Below are positions 45,742 through 55,118 of a stretch of DNA of 64,000 nucleotides, one piece after another. The position numbers were made by a program, and so were the translations under genes. Position 1 is the stretch's first letter. Each line of letters starts with the position of its first letter. The DNA is from Acinetobacter calcoaceticus (GTDB lineage Bacteria > Pseudomonadota > Gammaproteobacteria > Pseudomonadales > Moraxellaceae), in the NCBI RefSeq assembly GCF_900520355.1, contig NZ_LS999521.1:2170001-2234000 (forward strand), in the 5' to 3' direction. The notes beneath the pieces are model-generated. The model had not been told where the DNA came from, searched no databases, and was given only the letters and a program-made list of their open reading frames with translations.

Positions 45742-46626
45742 ATGAATTTTAACAGTGAAAATATTGAACTCTTTATCACCGTACTCGATGCGGGATCTTT
45801 CTCTGCGGCCGCTCGTAAATTAAATCGGGTACCTTCGGCAGTCAGCATGGCCATTGCTAATTTGGAAGCAGAATTGGGGTACACCTTATTTGAACGAACT
45901 CCTCGAAAGGTCATTCCAACCTCTACGGCATTAGCTTTAGAGCCTCAAGCTCGCATTATTTCCGAACAGCTTAGGCTATTTAGTACGCATGCCCATGAAC
46001 TTTCTTTAGGGCTTGAAACTAAATTACGCATTGGCGTTGTTTCAGATGTAAATACCAAATTATTATTTTATTCAATAAAAAAACTAGCCGATAAATTCCC
46101 ATTACTTAATATAGAAGTTATTACTGCCCCTCAAGATGACATCGTCAATTTACTTTATACGGAAGAAATTAGTCTCTGCTTAGCCGGCTCAGACCTAAAT
46201 ATAAAAATGCGTGAAAATTTGCAATTGGTAATGACGGAAACAGTAGTTGCCACGATTTCGTCTAGTCATAGTCTTCTACAAGAGAAAACAAAGCAGTTTT
46301 CTATTGAAGAGTTAATCAATATTAGACAAATTGTAGTAGCGAGTAGTGACCATGAAGTGACAGATTCTCGTTCAATTATTGGTGCAATGTACTGGAAAAC
46401 GAATAGTTTACAAACAGCAATTAATATGGTTGAAGCAGGACTCGGCTGGGGAAATTTTCCATTATCATTAGTACAAGAAAAAATCGATCAAGGTCAGTTA
46501 GTTCTTTTAGATTTTAAAAATACCAAAAATCATTTACCCCTATCCATTTATTTAATTTGGCTTCAAGACCGTCCATTATCTAAAGCGGCTCGAGAACTCA
46601 TCCAAATGATTCAAGAAAATTTATAA
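45742..46626 (+). CDS. LysR-family regulator (AceR-like by position)
   Basis: A 294-residue regulator. Helix-turn-helix: ENIELFITVLDAGSFSAAARKLNRVPSAVSMAIANLEAELG (about residues 6-46); C-terminal effector domain from about residue 90. It is divergent from the PACE efflux gene, which is the arrangement of AceR and aceI, so control of that gene is likely. The effector is unknown. Confidence 0.88.
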   Translation: MNFNSENIELFITVLDAGSFSAAARKLNRVPSAVSMAIANLEAELGYTLFERTPRKVIPTSTALALEPQARIISEQLRLFSTHAHELSLGLETKLRIGVVSDVNTKLLFYSIKKLADKFPLLNIEVITAPQDDIVNLLYTEEISLCLAGSDLNIKMRENLQLVMTETVVATISSSHSLLQEKTKQFSIEELINIRQIVVASSDHEVTDSRSIIGAMYWKTNSLQTAINMVEAGLGWGNFPLSLVQEKIDQGQLVLLDFKNTKNHLPLSIYLIWLQDRPLSKAARELIQMIQENL

Positions 46627-47846
46627 CTTTTATATTTTAGTTCTGAGCAAGCATAAGTCTCTCTTTATGGTTTTATTTCTGGTTATATATATTTATTTTA
46701 AAAATTTAGAATATTGTTCTGCCCTATTTTCTCAATATTACAAAAAGCAAGAAGCCTACTTAAAAAAGCAGGCTTCTTACTGTATTTCAGGACTAAGCAA
46801 TAGTTTTTTATTTTGGAATAATACATTTATACTTTATTAAAACCTAGCATTTTAGTCAAGAATAAAATCAATAAAATACAATCATTTGACTTCAGCGTGA
46901 AAACAGTCACATTTTAAGTTTTATATAGAAAACATATTAGAAAAAGAAAGAAATTTCAATGAAAAAAATCTCATTTTCTCTACCAAAAAGCACTAATTTT
47001 TTAATAAAATGAGATAAATCGCTTAATTTTAAGATGACCTCACTTTCATTCATTATTTTTTTATTTCACCCTTAAAGCTTTACTTATCAACTTTAGATAC
47101 TTTGCTTCTTAATATTCTATGAGTAATTTAAGATCATATCCTATATTTAAAAGCATGAAAAAAATTATTCACATATTCTGAAACAAAATTAATTTTATAA
47201 ATATTATTTTTATTCTTAGTTTTAGAATGTTAATTAGGGGCTCTGATTCAAATCAATTAGAAAAAATTTAATTATCTTTAATATATTTATTACAATTTCT
47301 ATAAATTCACAGAAAAATCCATATTAAAAATAATAAATCATCAATTCTATAAATATAATTTCCTGATTTAATTTTATTCAAAATATTTTTATAGTTATTA
47401 TTAAAATAATTTTCGATCAAAAATTTATAAATTGTGCACAATACATATATATACAAATCAGCTTGTGCTCTACTACTTTTCATTAAACTGATCTAACTTT
47501 ATTTTGTCAGCATTATCCAAACAACCTCCCACAACTTGGTTAAATTTCAAACGATATGTATTTTAAAAGCATTAATAATTCGAATCGAAAAGACAATGAG
47601 GACTCTATCGCTATAAACTGCTGGCTGGAATAAGTTCTAATTGATCGATAAATAACTTAGTACACTTTACTCGTGAAGTACTCATACGCTAGAATCCATA
47701 TCGCTTGTAATACTTAACCAAAATAACACAATTTTTTTTGAGTCTGCTATGCACCTACTTTAGAAAATGACTTGTGTTTAATTAAAAAATTGATTAGTAT
47801 TGCACGCACTGAAAAGCCTTGAGATTAAAAGCTTTTCTTGTATATA
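46627..47846. other. Large gene-free region upstream of the tRNA
   Basis: About 1.2 kb with no ORF above background, the longest such stretch here. A hairpin at 46749-46778 probably ends the LysR transcript. The part up to about 47450 is extremely AT-rich; the part from about 47460 to 47846 is more balanced in composition, with no recognisable RNA family. The tRNA promoter should be at the right end, but I could not fix it. Confidence 0.5.
46749..46778 (+). terminator. Terminator-like hairpin after the LysR gene
   Basis: AAGAAGCCTAC-type arm pairs with GCAGGCTTCTT with one mismatch; A-rich loop. Confidence 0.6.
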
Positions 47847-47923
<77 letters not shown>

Positions 47924-47931
47924 AATACGAA

Positions 47932-47965
47932 CCTCATAAACCAAAAAGTTTATGGGGTTTTTTAA
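47932..47965 (+). terminator. Rho-independent terminator after the tRNA
   Basis: CCTCATAAAC / GTTTATGGGG stem (one G-T pair) with a CAAAAA loop and TTTTTT tail. Confidence 0.85.
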
Positions 47966-48108
47966 TATGCATTCGAACAGAATATGGCTCACCGTTATAA
48001 ACAATACTTAAAATTTAATTATCAAATTTTAAAATATATTTTTATTTCCAAATTTTAACTTTTTTAAAATAAATTTTCTTCTTGTGCTGAATATTTCTAT
48101 TGCATCAA

Positions 48109-48972
48109 TTAGGCTAAGATTTGTTTCCGCATAGTTTCCGAATGCTCTAATTGAGTATCCCAGAACTTTTCCCATAAATCACAATACTCTAAGCATATCT
48201 TTTCAATATAGTTATAATCTTCTTCTGTACAAGCTTGCATCAAGACATACCACAAGTCTTCTTCATGATCATCATCCGCGGCTTCGGCACTCTCATCTTC
48301 AGAAATACCATGTACATGATAATAACCACCACCCTCCACCTCCAAACCTACGGCTTTAGTTGCTTTACGTAAAGGTGGACTGTAAAGGATGACCTCTTCT
48401 TCCGCGACTGCTAATAAGGCTGAAACAGCTTTATAGTCATGATAAGCATTTTCTAAAAACACTCTAACTTGATCTGCAATATCACTTGGTTGATAAGTCA
48501 AACGATCTTCTTCTGTAATACCAAAATCATTTAATACATCTTCAAATAAAGGATAATGGGCATATTCTGGGTTTCCCTGATAATAACCATCTTTGTCTAA
48601 ACCTGGTCGAAACCCAAACTCATCAAAGATATTTAGACTTAAAAGAAAACGTGGAAACATTTTTGCGCCAGCATGCAACCTTGGCTCTAATTGTTTAGTT
48701 TGAAATTGGGCCATGAGCAGTGCATCAGTAAAAGTTTGTACAATTGCATGACGATATTCTAAGTGAATTTTTTTTAAATTTTCTTTATTAATTTTTCCGT
48801 TATTTAAAATATCAATTGCAGGATGATGTGACACAGCATGTTTAGCAATTTTTGTTCTTAATTGGGTCAAAAAGTCTGAATTTTTTTCCCATAGTTCGGC
48901 TGAAATGCTTTGCTTCATCCCTGCGAGAGCTTTCTTTCTAGGATTATTAAAATTCTCAAATTTCTTAGGCAT
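48109..48972 (-). CDS. Heme-oxygenase-like iron-containing redox enzyme (HDO family)
   Basis: A 287-residue, mostly helical protein of the 'iron-containing redox enzyme' group of heme-oxygenase-like diiron proteins. Candidate metal ligands are E72 and H75 (LEYRHAI), the acidic run E191-E193 (AVAEEEVIL) and H219/H221 with H236 (YYHVHG...DDDHEEDL). Known members oxidise small substrates such as fatty acids, amino acids or nitrogen compounds. Substrate here is unknown. ATG 48972 is preferred. A near-perfect Fur box lies 155 bp upstream, so iron limitation probably induces it, an unusual trait for an iron enzyme. The TetR gene is divergent. Confidence 0.82.
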   Translation of the reverse strand: MPKKFENFNNPRKKALAGMKQSISAELWEKNSDFLTQLRTKIAKHAVSHHPAIDILNNGKINKENLKKIHLEYRHAIVQTFTDALLMAQFQTKQLEPRLHAGAKMFPRFLLSLNIFDEFGFRPGLDKDGYYQGNPEYAHYPLFEDVLNDFGITEEDRLTYQPSDIADQVRVFLENAYHDYKAVSALLAVAEEEVILYSPPLRKATKAVGLEVEGGGYYHVHGISEDESAEAADDDHEEDLWYVLMQACTEEDYNYIEKICLEYCDLWEKFWDTQLEHSETMRKQILA

Positions 48973-49126
48973 ATCTACTCTCATTAAACTTATTGAAGCC
49001 TGATCGATTTTTACATATTTTATTATAAAAACAATGACTTAAATTAATATTTAAATATGTTCCCTCATTAATCAATATTAGAATTAAAATCATACGAAAT
49101 CAAATAGAAATTTAAAAAAAACTTAA

Positions 49127-49145
49127 GCTAATGATAATCATTATC
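49127..49145. promoter_or_regulatory. Fur box, 18 of 19 matches
   Basis: The site GCTAATGATAATCATTATC differs from the classical consensus (GATAATGATAATCATTATC) only at its second base. It lies in the divergent spacer between the heme-oxygenase-like gene and the TetR gene and could control both. This would be iron-dependent repression by Fur. A weaker related AT-rich stretch lies at about 49178-49200. Confidence 0.85.
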
Positions 49146-49250
49146 ACAATATAAACTTGTATCCAAGCCCTTTTTTTACTATGATAATTGATATTAAAAT
49201 TTTAATTTTTTAGATTAAGTTATAATTAGTTCTAACTATATGGAATAGTA

Positions 49251-49823
49251 ATGTCAAAAAAAGAAGATATTATAAATACTGCTTTAAATTTATTTAATCA
49301 GATTGGCTACAATGCAACAGGTGTTGATCGTATTATTGCTGAATCTAACGTTGCAAAAATGACATTTTATAAATATTTCCCTTCAAAGGAAAAATTAATT
49401 ATGGAGTGTTTGCAGCATCGAAATTTAAATATTCAAAATTCAATTAATGAACAACTAAATTTACGTCAAGATGCTAACCCACTTGAGAAAATTCAAATTA
49501 TCTTTAATTGGTATATTGAATGGATCAATAGTGAAACATTTAATGGATGTTTATTTAAAAAAGCATTTATTGAAGTATCTAAACAATATACTTCAATTCG
49601 TGAACCATTTTACGAGTATACGAAGTGGTTAACTCATTTACTGCAAGAACAGCTCACTAAATTAGGTATAGAAAACCCTACTCCACTTACTCACATCATT
49701 ATTTCTATTATTGATGGGATGATTATTGATGGAACAACAGATAAAACGCTTATTAACCCTGAAAAAATTTGGCAATATATTGAATATTTAATTCATGAAG
49801 AGATACCTCAGCAGGTCTCTTAA
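49251..49823 (+). CDS. TetR-family transcriptional regulator
   Basis: A 190-residue repressor with an N-terminal helix-turn-helix (EDIINTALNLFNQIGYNATGVDRIIAESNVAKMTFYKYFPSKEKLIMECL, about residues 5-54) and a helical ligand domain. It is divergent from the Fur-box-linked heme-oxygenase-like gene, 106 bp from the Fur box, and probably regulates it, itself, or both. The ligand is unknown. Confidence 0.87.
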   Translation: MSKKEDIINTALNLFNQIGYNATGVDRIIAESNVAKMTFYKYFPSKEKLIMECLQHRNLNIQNSINEQLNLRQDANPLEKIQIIFNWYIEWINSETFNGCLFKKAFIEVSKQYTSIREPFYEYTKWLTHLLQEQLTKLGIENPTPLTHIIISIIDGMIIDGTTDKTLINPEKIWQYIEYLIHEEIPQQVS

Positions 49824-49999
49824 TTTTAAAATTATCTAGGTTTATTAAGTTTAAAAGAAAAATAAAAAAGAACTTTTTAAATCTTCTATAGCTTAGATAA
49901 GCTTAATTCTTAATGCGCTACTTTAGCTTTCATAATTTTTCTAGGCTTTTTTACAAACTCATATTAGAATCCTGAAAATTTATCACCTTGCACTGATCT

Positions 50000-50545
50000 A
50001 TGAAAAAATTTCTAGGTAACTCTATCTTTAAAGCTGCTGGTTGGACCTATAATGTAGATCCCAAAATTCTTGAAAAAAAACAAGTTATTATTGGCTTTGA
50101 ACATACCTCAAATCTAGACGCAGTGCTATCTATTGCTCTCTTCCAAATTTTAGATATTAAGATTCATACTTTAATAAAGAAAGAACTTTTTAAAGGTCCC
50201 CTTAAGCCAATTTTAGAAAAACTTGGTGGCATTCCCGTTGACCGTAAAGCAAGTAAAGATATTGTTTCTCAAATGGTTGAACAATTTCAAAATCATGAAA
50301 CATTTAACTTGGTGATTGCTCCGGAAGCTACTCGTGCGAAAGATGGTTCTGAACGTAAAGCTATCCGTACAGGTTTTTGGCATATTGCTAAAGCAGCTAA
50401 TGTTCCTATTGTACTTATGTATGCCAACGCACGAAGCAAACAAGGCGGAATTCTAGGCAAAATTTACCCAACAGACTTACAAAAAGATTTGGAAACCATT
50501 AAAGAGCTATATGCGCAATTTGACATAGACGTCAAAATTAACTAA
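50000..50545 (+). CDS. PlsC-like 1-acylglycerol-3-phosphate acyltransferase family protein
   Basis: A 181-residue member of the lysophospholipid acyltransferase fold. The HX4D catalytic motif is HTSNLD (H35, D40) and the downstream APEATR block replaces the usual FPEGTR. It lacks an obvious membrane helix and is shorter than typical PlsC (about 240), so it belongs to a short subgroup found with GDSL or unknown partners. The acyl acceptor is not known. Confidence 0.83.
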   Translation: MKKFLGNSIFKAAGWTYNVDPKILEKKQVIIGFEHTSNLDAVLSIALFQILDIKIHTLIKKELFKGPLKPILEKLGGIPVDRKASKDIVSQMVEQFQNHETFNLVIAPEATRAKDGSERKAIRTGFWHIAKAANVPIVLMYANARSKQGGILGKIYPTDLQKDLETIKELYAQFDIDVKIN

Positions 50546-50705
50546 ATCAAATTAGACTTGATTCAGCCTAATCTCACTCATTAGGCCTTAAGCTTATTAT
50601 TCTTATTCAATTGGCTAACAAAACGCAGGACAACAGTTTTCAACAAAACTAAGCCTATGCTAATATTCCAGCACTTTTGCATTTTCTTTTTTGGAGTTCA
50701 CGTCC

Positions 50706-51455
50706 ATGGCGGGTCATTCTAAATGGGCCAATATTAAGCATCGTAAAGCGAAACAAGATGCAAGTCGCGGTAAAGTTTTTACTAAATATATTCGTGAAAT
50801 TGTGACTGCTGCCAGACTTGGTGGTGGAGATGCTGCTAGCAACCCTCGTCTGCGTGCAGTAGTTGAAAAAGCTCTTTCAGTTAATATGACACGTGACACC
50901 ATCAACCGTGCAATCCAACGTGGTGCCGGTGGTGAAGATAATGATGATTTAAAAGAAGTAACTTACGAAGGTTATGGTGTTGGCGGTGTTGCTGTTCTTG
51001 TTGAAACAATGACAGACAACTTAAACCGTACAGTACCAGATGTACGTCACTGTTTTAGTAAAACAAATGGTAACTTAGGTACAGCAGGTTCTGTCGCTTA
51101 TCTATTTACTAAACGTGGTGAAATTACTTTTGAAGATGTTTCTTTAGAAGACAAAATCATGGAAGTTGCTTTAGAAGCTGGCGCTGAAGATATTGAAATT
51201 TCTGAAGATGAAATTTTGGTCATTACGTCGCCAGAAACTTTTGGTGAAGTTCAAGATGCTCTTACTGCTGCTGGTTTGAAATCTGACAACGCAGAAGTAG
51301 TCATGAGCCCATCAACAAAAGCCGAAATTACTGATGTCGACCAAGCAAAACAAATTCTTAAAATGATTGATATGTTTGAAGATCTCGATGATGTGCAAAA
51401 CGTTTATACCAACGTTGAATTCACAGATGAGGTTTTGGCTCAACTTGATGCCTAA
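50706..51455 (+). CDS. yebC: YebC/PmpR-family translation/regulatory factor
   Basis: A 249-residue protein of the YebC/TACO1 family. The start [31 protein letters not shown] is diagnostic, followed by [30 protein letters not shown] and the acidic C-terminal domain. YebC proteins have been described as transcriptional regulators and, more recently, as factors relieving ribosome stalling. ATG 50706 is right; a TTG at 50691 is in frame but would spoil the N-terminus. In many bacteria yebC precedes ruvC; here ruvC lies about 22 kb away. Confidence 0.95.
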   Translation: MAGHSKWANIKHRKAKQDASRGKVFTKYIREIVTAARLGGGDAASNPRLRAVVEKALSVNMTRDTINRAIQRGAGGEDNDDLKEVTYEGYGVGGVAVLVETMTDNLNRTVPDVRHCFSKTNGNLGTAGSVAYLFTKRGEITFEDVSLEDKIMEVALEAGAEDIEISEDEILVITSPETFGEVQDALTAAGLKSDNAEVVMSPSTKAEITDVDQAKQILKMIDMFEDLDDVQNVYTNVEFTDEVLAQLDA

Positions 51456-51470
51456 ATCAAACATTTGAAT

Positions 51471-51503
51471 TAAAAAAAGCGCACCATTAGGTGCGTTTTT
51501 TAT
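51471..51503. terminator. Bidirectional terminator
   Basis: AAAAAAGCGCACC / GGTGCGTTTTTT-type stem with an ATTA loop between yebC and the convergent Lrp-type gene. Confidence 0.88.
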
Positions 51504-51970
51504 AGTTTATTTAATAAGTTATAGCAGTTAAAAACATTATATTTTTTAATAACAAAGCTGGAATGCAACGCAACCACATTGTCAATTTTTCCAATACGTC
51601 TTAATAAAATTTCACTGTAATCATCCATGTTACGTGCTACAAGTTCCAAAATAAAATCGGCACTTTGCCCTGTCACTAGAAATGCATTGGTCACTTCAGG
51701 AATTGCTTCTATTTCGGAAAGGAACTTATCAAATGTTTCAGTGTCATGCTTACTCAATGAAACTTGCAATAAGATGTGCAAGGTAAAGCCGAGTTTACTA
51801 AAATTAATTTCCCTTTTGAGCTGTCCCATAACGTTGGCTTCAATCAGGTGCTTAATCCGGCGATGCACAGAACTGACTGACAGATTGATCCGTTCTGAAA
51901 GTTCATTCAAATTTAAGTCTTCATGAGACAAAATTTCTAGAATTTGTTTATCAAAACGATCCAACTCCAT
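51500..51970 (-). CDS. Lrp/AsnC-family transcriptional regulator
   Basis: A 156-residue regulator with the AsnC helix-turn-helix (LDRFDKQILEILSHEDLNLNELSERINLSVSSVHRRIKHLIE, about residues 3-44) and a RAM domain. ATG 51970 gives the usual start; an upstream in-frame TTG/ATG would add twenty residues. It is divergent from a DcaP-like porin gene and may control it; the effector, probably an amino acid, is unknown. Confidence 0.87.
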   Translation of the reverse strand: MELDRFDKQILEILSHEDLNLNELSERINLSVSSVHRRIKHLIEANVMGQLKREINFSKLGFTLHILLQVSLSKHDTETFDKFLSEIEAIPEVTNAFLVTGQSADFILELVARNMDDYSEILLRRIGKIDNVVALHSSFVIKKYNVFNCYNLLNKL

Positions 51971-52314
51971 TGTTATCTCCAGCCAGCATTTTACAGTGAG
52001 GACAGTATACCCTATACAACTCCTCTGCATTTAAAATAGGAAGATTTAAAAATAGCTAAAACGTTTATTTCTTTTATATATTTTATTGCAGCTATGCATT
52101 TTAACCGTGCAAATAGCGAAGCATATGAGTCATTTTAGAGAGAACATTTCATGTTCTCATTTAATTTTTTCAATATAAAGTCTTATTCCCACTACTATTC
52201 GGACGTAGACCGATGATAATCATAGAAATTTGATTATTTTTCTAAATTCTTAAAGTTGGCATTATTATTGTTATGTATTTGCAGGAAAATTTTTATCCAT
52301 GTCGGGGAATTCCT
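51971..52314. other. Divergent spacer between the Lrp-type gene and the porin gene
   Basis: About 345 bp with no gene. GAGAACAT-TTC-ATGTTCTC (52140-52158) is a perfect 8-bp stem followed by a T-rich tail, so a short transcript could end here. A partial Fur-like core TGATAATCA is at about 52213-52221, but only about 11 of 19 positions of a Fur box match. Confidence 0.5.
52140..52170 (+). terminator. Hairpin plus T-run in the porin leader
   Basis: Perfect 8-bp stem, 3-nt loop, followed by ATTTAATTTTTT. With no gene upstream on this strand it may be a leader attenuator or the end of a small RNA. Confidence 0.5.
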
Positions 52315-53628
52315 GTGAATAAGATCAAAACATTAGTATTGGCAATGAGTACTTTAGGCGTAACTAGCATAACAATGCCTTTGCATGCCGCCACAGATGC
52401 TGAAGTTAATGCATTACGTAATGAAGTAAATGATTTAAAACAACTGGTCCAGAAACTATCTGATCAACAAAAAGCAGCTTTGTCAGTCAGTGCTCCACCA
52501 GCACCTCCTGCAACACCAGCTACGTCTACCTCTCCTCTATCAAAACCGGGTTGGATGGCAATGGCAGATGGGCAAACCCAAGTTAAGCTTTATGGGAATG
52601 TCCGTGTAGATGCAACCTATGACTTTAAAGGATCAAATGGTAGCATTTCAAATGGCGCCAACTACCCTTTAAATAAAGATGACCCAAGACAAGATTCTTT
52701 AAATGTATCTGCGGCAACCTCACGAATTGGCTTAGATATTACTCGACCTACTCAATACGGAGATTTAACGGGTAAAATTGAAGCCGATTTCATGGGTGGA
52801 AATGGAGATAATGGCAATGGAACCTTCCGTGTTCGCCATGCCTATATGTCTTTAGGTAAATGGTTAGCAGGTCAAACCACTTCACCTTTTGTAAATACAG
52901 ATACATCGCCAGAAACTCTAGATTTCACTGGAGCTGTTGGTACAGGCACTACGCGTACAGTACAAGTTCGTTACACTCAGCCAATTAATGCACAACAGAA
53001 AATATTAGTTGCTTTAGAAGGTGGTGATGTTGAAAAAGTGAGTAATGCTGCTGGTGGAAGTCGCTTCCCTGCTCTCACAACCCGATATGATTTCAAAACT
53101 GGAGATAATAAAGGCCTATTACAATTACATGGTCTTGCACATGAAAACCGAGTAGCACCGAAAGATGGCACTTCTGAAGAAAAATTTGGTTGGGGTGTAG
53201 GCGTTGGCGGTAAATATGATTTAACTCCTCAAGATAGCTTGGTGGCTAATTATTATCATGTTAAAGGAGATGGCCGTTATTTATCTTATAGTAATTCTGC
53301 TTATGCCTATGACACAACAACACAGGATATTAATTTAGGTGAATTTGATAGTGCCGTGATTGGATATCAACGAAAATGGAGTCCTATTCTTCGTTCTACT
53401 TTTGCAATAGGCGGTATCCAATATAAAGATGATAGCGTTTACGCAAATAGCAATTTAACCAGTACCAGTTATAACAAAGAAATTTATAATGCCTTAGTCA
53501 ATTTAATCTGGAATCCAGTTAAAAATATTGATTTAGGTGCAGAATATACTTATGGTCAGCGAGAAACTTTCGCAGGCGATAAGGGTGATTACTCGCGTGT
53601 CAATTTATTAGCAAAATATAATTTCTAA
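52315..53628 (+). CDS. DcaP-like outer-membrane porin
   Basis: A 437-residue outer-membrane porin. With the GTG at 52315 the N-terminus is a clean signal peptide MNKIKTLVLAMSTLGVTSITMPLHAA, and CGGGGA-like SD precedes it; an upstream in-frame ATG (52273) would spoil it. The mature start TDAEVNALRNEVNDLKQLVQKLSDQQ is a coiled coil, as in the trimeric DcaP porins of Acinetobacter. A Pro/Ala-rich linker and a beta-barrel ending LLAKYNF follow. DcaP porins take up dicarboxylates or other anionic compounds; here the substrate is not known. A terminator follows. Confidence 0.88.
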   Translation: MNKIKTLVLAMSTLGVTSITMPLHAATDAEVNALRNEVNDLKQLVQKLSDQQKAALSVSAPPAPPATPATSTSPLSKPGWMAMADGQTQVKLYGNVRVDATYDFKGSNGSISNGANYPLNKDDPRQDSLNVSAATSRIGLDITRPTQYGDLTGKIEADFMGGNGDNGNGTFRVRHAYMSLGKWLAGQTTSPFVNTDTSPETLDFTGAVGTGTTRTVQVRYTQPINAQQKILVALEGGDVEKVSNAAGGSRFPALTTRYDFKTGDNKGLLQLHGLAHENRVAPKDGTSEEKFGWGVGVGGKYDLTPQDSLVANYYHVKGDGRYLSYSNSAYAYDTTTQDINLGEFDSAVIGYQRKWSPILRSTFAIGGIQYKDDSVYANSNLTSTSYNKEIYNALVNLIWNPVKNIDLGAEYTYGQRETFAGDKGDYSRVNLLAKYNF

Positions 53629-53642
53629 AAATTCGATGTAAT

Positions 53643-53672
53643 AAAAAAGAGCCTTTAAAAGGCTCTTTTTTA
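53643..53672. terminator. Bidirectional terminator
   Basis: AAAAAAGAGCC / GGCTCTTTTTT stem with a TTTAAAA loop between the porin and the convergent glt operon. Confidence 0.88.
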
Positions 53673-53681
53673 TTAACACTA

Positions 53682-54425
53682 TTAGTGCATGGCTTGAATT
53701 TTTTCTAAGAAAAGTTTAGCGCGCTCGTGACGAGCATCTAAATTATCAAAAAACTCATGCGTTGGGCAATCTTCTAAAATCTTACCTTCATCCATAAAAA
53801 TTAAACGGTTAGATACTCTTTTAGCGAAGCCCATTTCATGTGTAACACACATCATGGTCATACCTTCATGTGCAAGCTGCACCATTACTTCGAGTACTTC
53901 ACCGACCATTTCTGGGTCAAGTGCAGAAGTTGGTTCATCAAACAACATACAGATTGGGTCCATGGACAAGCCACGTGCAATCGCTACACGTTGCTGCTGT
54001 CCACCAGACAATTGCCCCGGAAACTTATCTTTATGTGCAAGCAAACCTACACGCTCTAGATATTTCAGACCTTTTGCACGAGCATCGGCAACTGAACGCT
54101 TTAACACTTTAACTTGAGCAATTGTTAAATTTTCCAAAACGGTCATGTGTGGAAAAAGTTCAAAGTGTTGAAAGACCATTCCCACTCGTGAACGGAATTT
54201 AGCAAGATCCGTTTTTGGATCCTTCAGAGAAACGCCATCAACAATAATATCGCCTTGTTGAAATGGTTCTAACGCATTTACTGTTTTAATGAGTGTTGAT
54301 TTTCCTGAACCAGACGGCCCGCAAACAACAACGACATCACCTTTTTCAATACTCGTCGTGCAATCTGTTAAAACCTGAAAATCACCATACCATTTAGAGA
54401 TATGTTGGATGTCTATCATTGGCAT
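53682..54425 (-). CDS. gltL: Glutamate/aspartate ABC transporter ATPase
   Basis: A 247-residue ATPase of the polar amino acid uptake family. Walker A GPSGSGKST (about residues 37-45), Q-loop FQHFELFPHMTVLENL, signature LSGGQQQRVAIARGL (about 139-153) and Walker B CMLFDEPTSALDPE (about 159-172). It drives import by the GltJK permease pair. It is the last gene of a gltI-gltJ-gltK-gltL operon; its ATG follows GGAG. Confidence 0.93.
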   Translation of the reverse strand: MPMIDIQHISKWYGDFQVLTDCTTSIEKGDVVVVCGPSGSGKSTLIKTVNALEPFQQGDIIVDGVSLKDPKTDLAKFRSRVGMVFQHFELFPHMTVLENLTIAQVKVLKRSVADARAKGLKYLERVGLLAHKDKFPGQLSGGQQQRVAIARGLSMDPICMLFDEPTSALDPEMVGEVLEVMVQLAHEGMTMMCVTHEMGFAKRVSNRLIFMDEGKILEDCPTHEFFDNLDARHERAKLFLEKIQAMH

Positions 54426-54438
54426 TTAAAATCTCCAA

Positions 54439-55116
54439 TTAGCGAATGATGGCAATTTTTTGCTGTAAGCGTTTGACTAATTGCGACAGCACAAACGAGC
54501 TACAGAAGTACACTACAGCGACGATTAAATAGAATGTTGCTTTCGTTTCAGGACCATAAGTATTAGCCAATGTATCTGCACGACCTAAAAAGTCTGGGGC
54601 ACTAATTACATAAACTAATGAGATATCCTGAAATAAAATAATTGTTTGAGTTAATAATACTGGGAGCATGTTACGAAAAGCTTGAGGTAAAACCACGTAG
54701 CGCATTGATTGACCATAGGTAAAACCTAACGCGTAACCTGCATTTACCTGACCTCTTGAAATAGACTGAATGCCTGAACGTACAATTTCCGAGAAAAATG
54801 CAGCCTCAAAAATAGCAAAAGTCACAACACTCGAAAACAATGGTCCCCAATATGTATCAGATTGAAACTCAAATATTTTCGGCAACAAAAAGTAGAAAAT
54901 AAAGATGACCTGAATCAATGGAATACCACGAAACAGATCGACATAAAATTTTGCGAAATTACTTGCGATGGCATTGCTAGACAAACGCATCATTGCCAAT
55001 GGGGTTCCGATCAGGATACCACCCATCATCGCCAATACAGTCACAGTAAGGGTAAAAACGAAACCTTCTTTGAGTGCCGCGATCACATCAGGATTCTGTA
55101 ATAAAGAAAAATCCAT
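54439..55116 (-). CDS. gltK: Glutamate/aspartate ABC transporter permease
   Basis: A 225-residue inner-membrane permease of the His/Glu/Gln/Arg/opine family. The conserved EAA loop is EIVRSGIQSISRGQVNAGYALGFTYGQSMRYVVLPQAFRNMLP (about residues 109-151). It pairs with GltJ as the membrane channel. GGGAGGG precedes the ATG, and gltJ ends 2 bp upstream. Confidence 0.92.
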   Translation of the reverse strand: MDFSLLQNPDVIAALKEGFVFTLTVTVLAMMGGILIGTPLAMMRLSSNAIASNFAKFYVDLFRGIPLIQVIFIFYFLLPKIFEFQSDTYWGPLFSSVVTFAIFEAAFFSEIVRSGIQSISRGQVNAGYALGFTYGQSMRYVVLPQAFRNMLPVLLTQTIILFQDISLVYVISAPDFLGRADTLANTYGPETKATFYLIVAVVYFCSSFVLSQLVKRLQQKIAIIR

Positions 55117-55118
55117 AA

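Noticed and set aside
52203..52221. Fur box ahead of the DcaP-like porin
   Set aside because: Only the central TGATAATCA core fits; about 11 of 19 positions match, too few beside the strong box at 49127.
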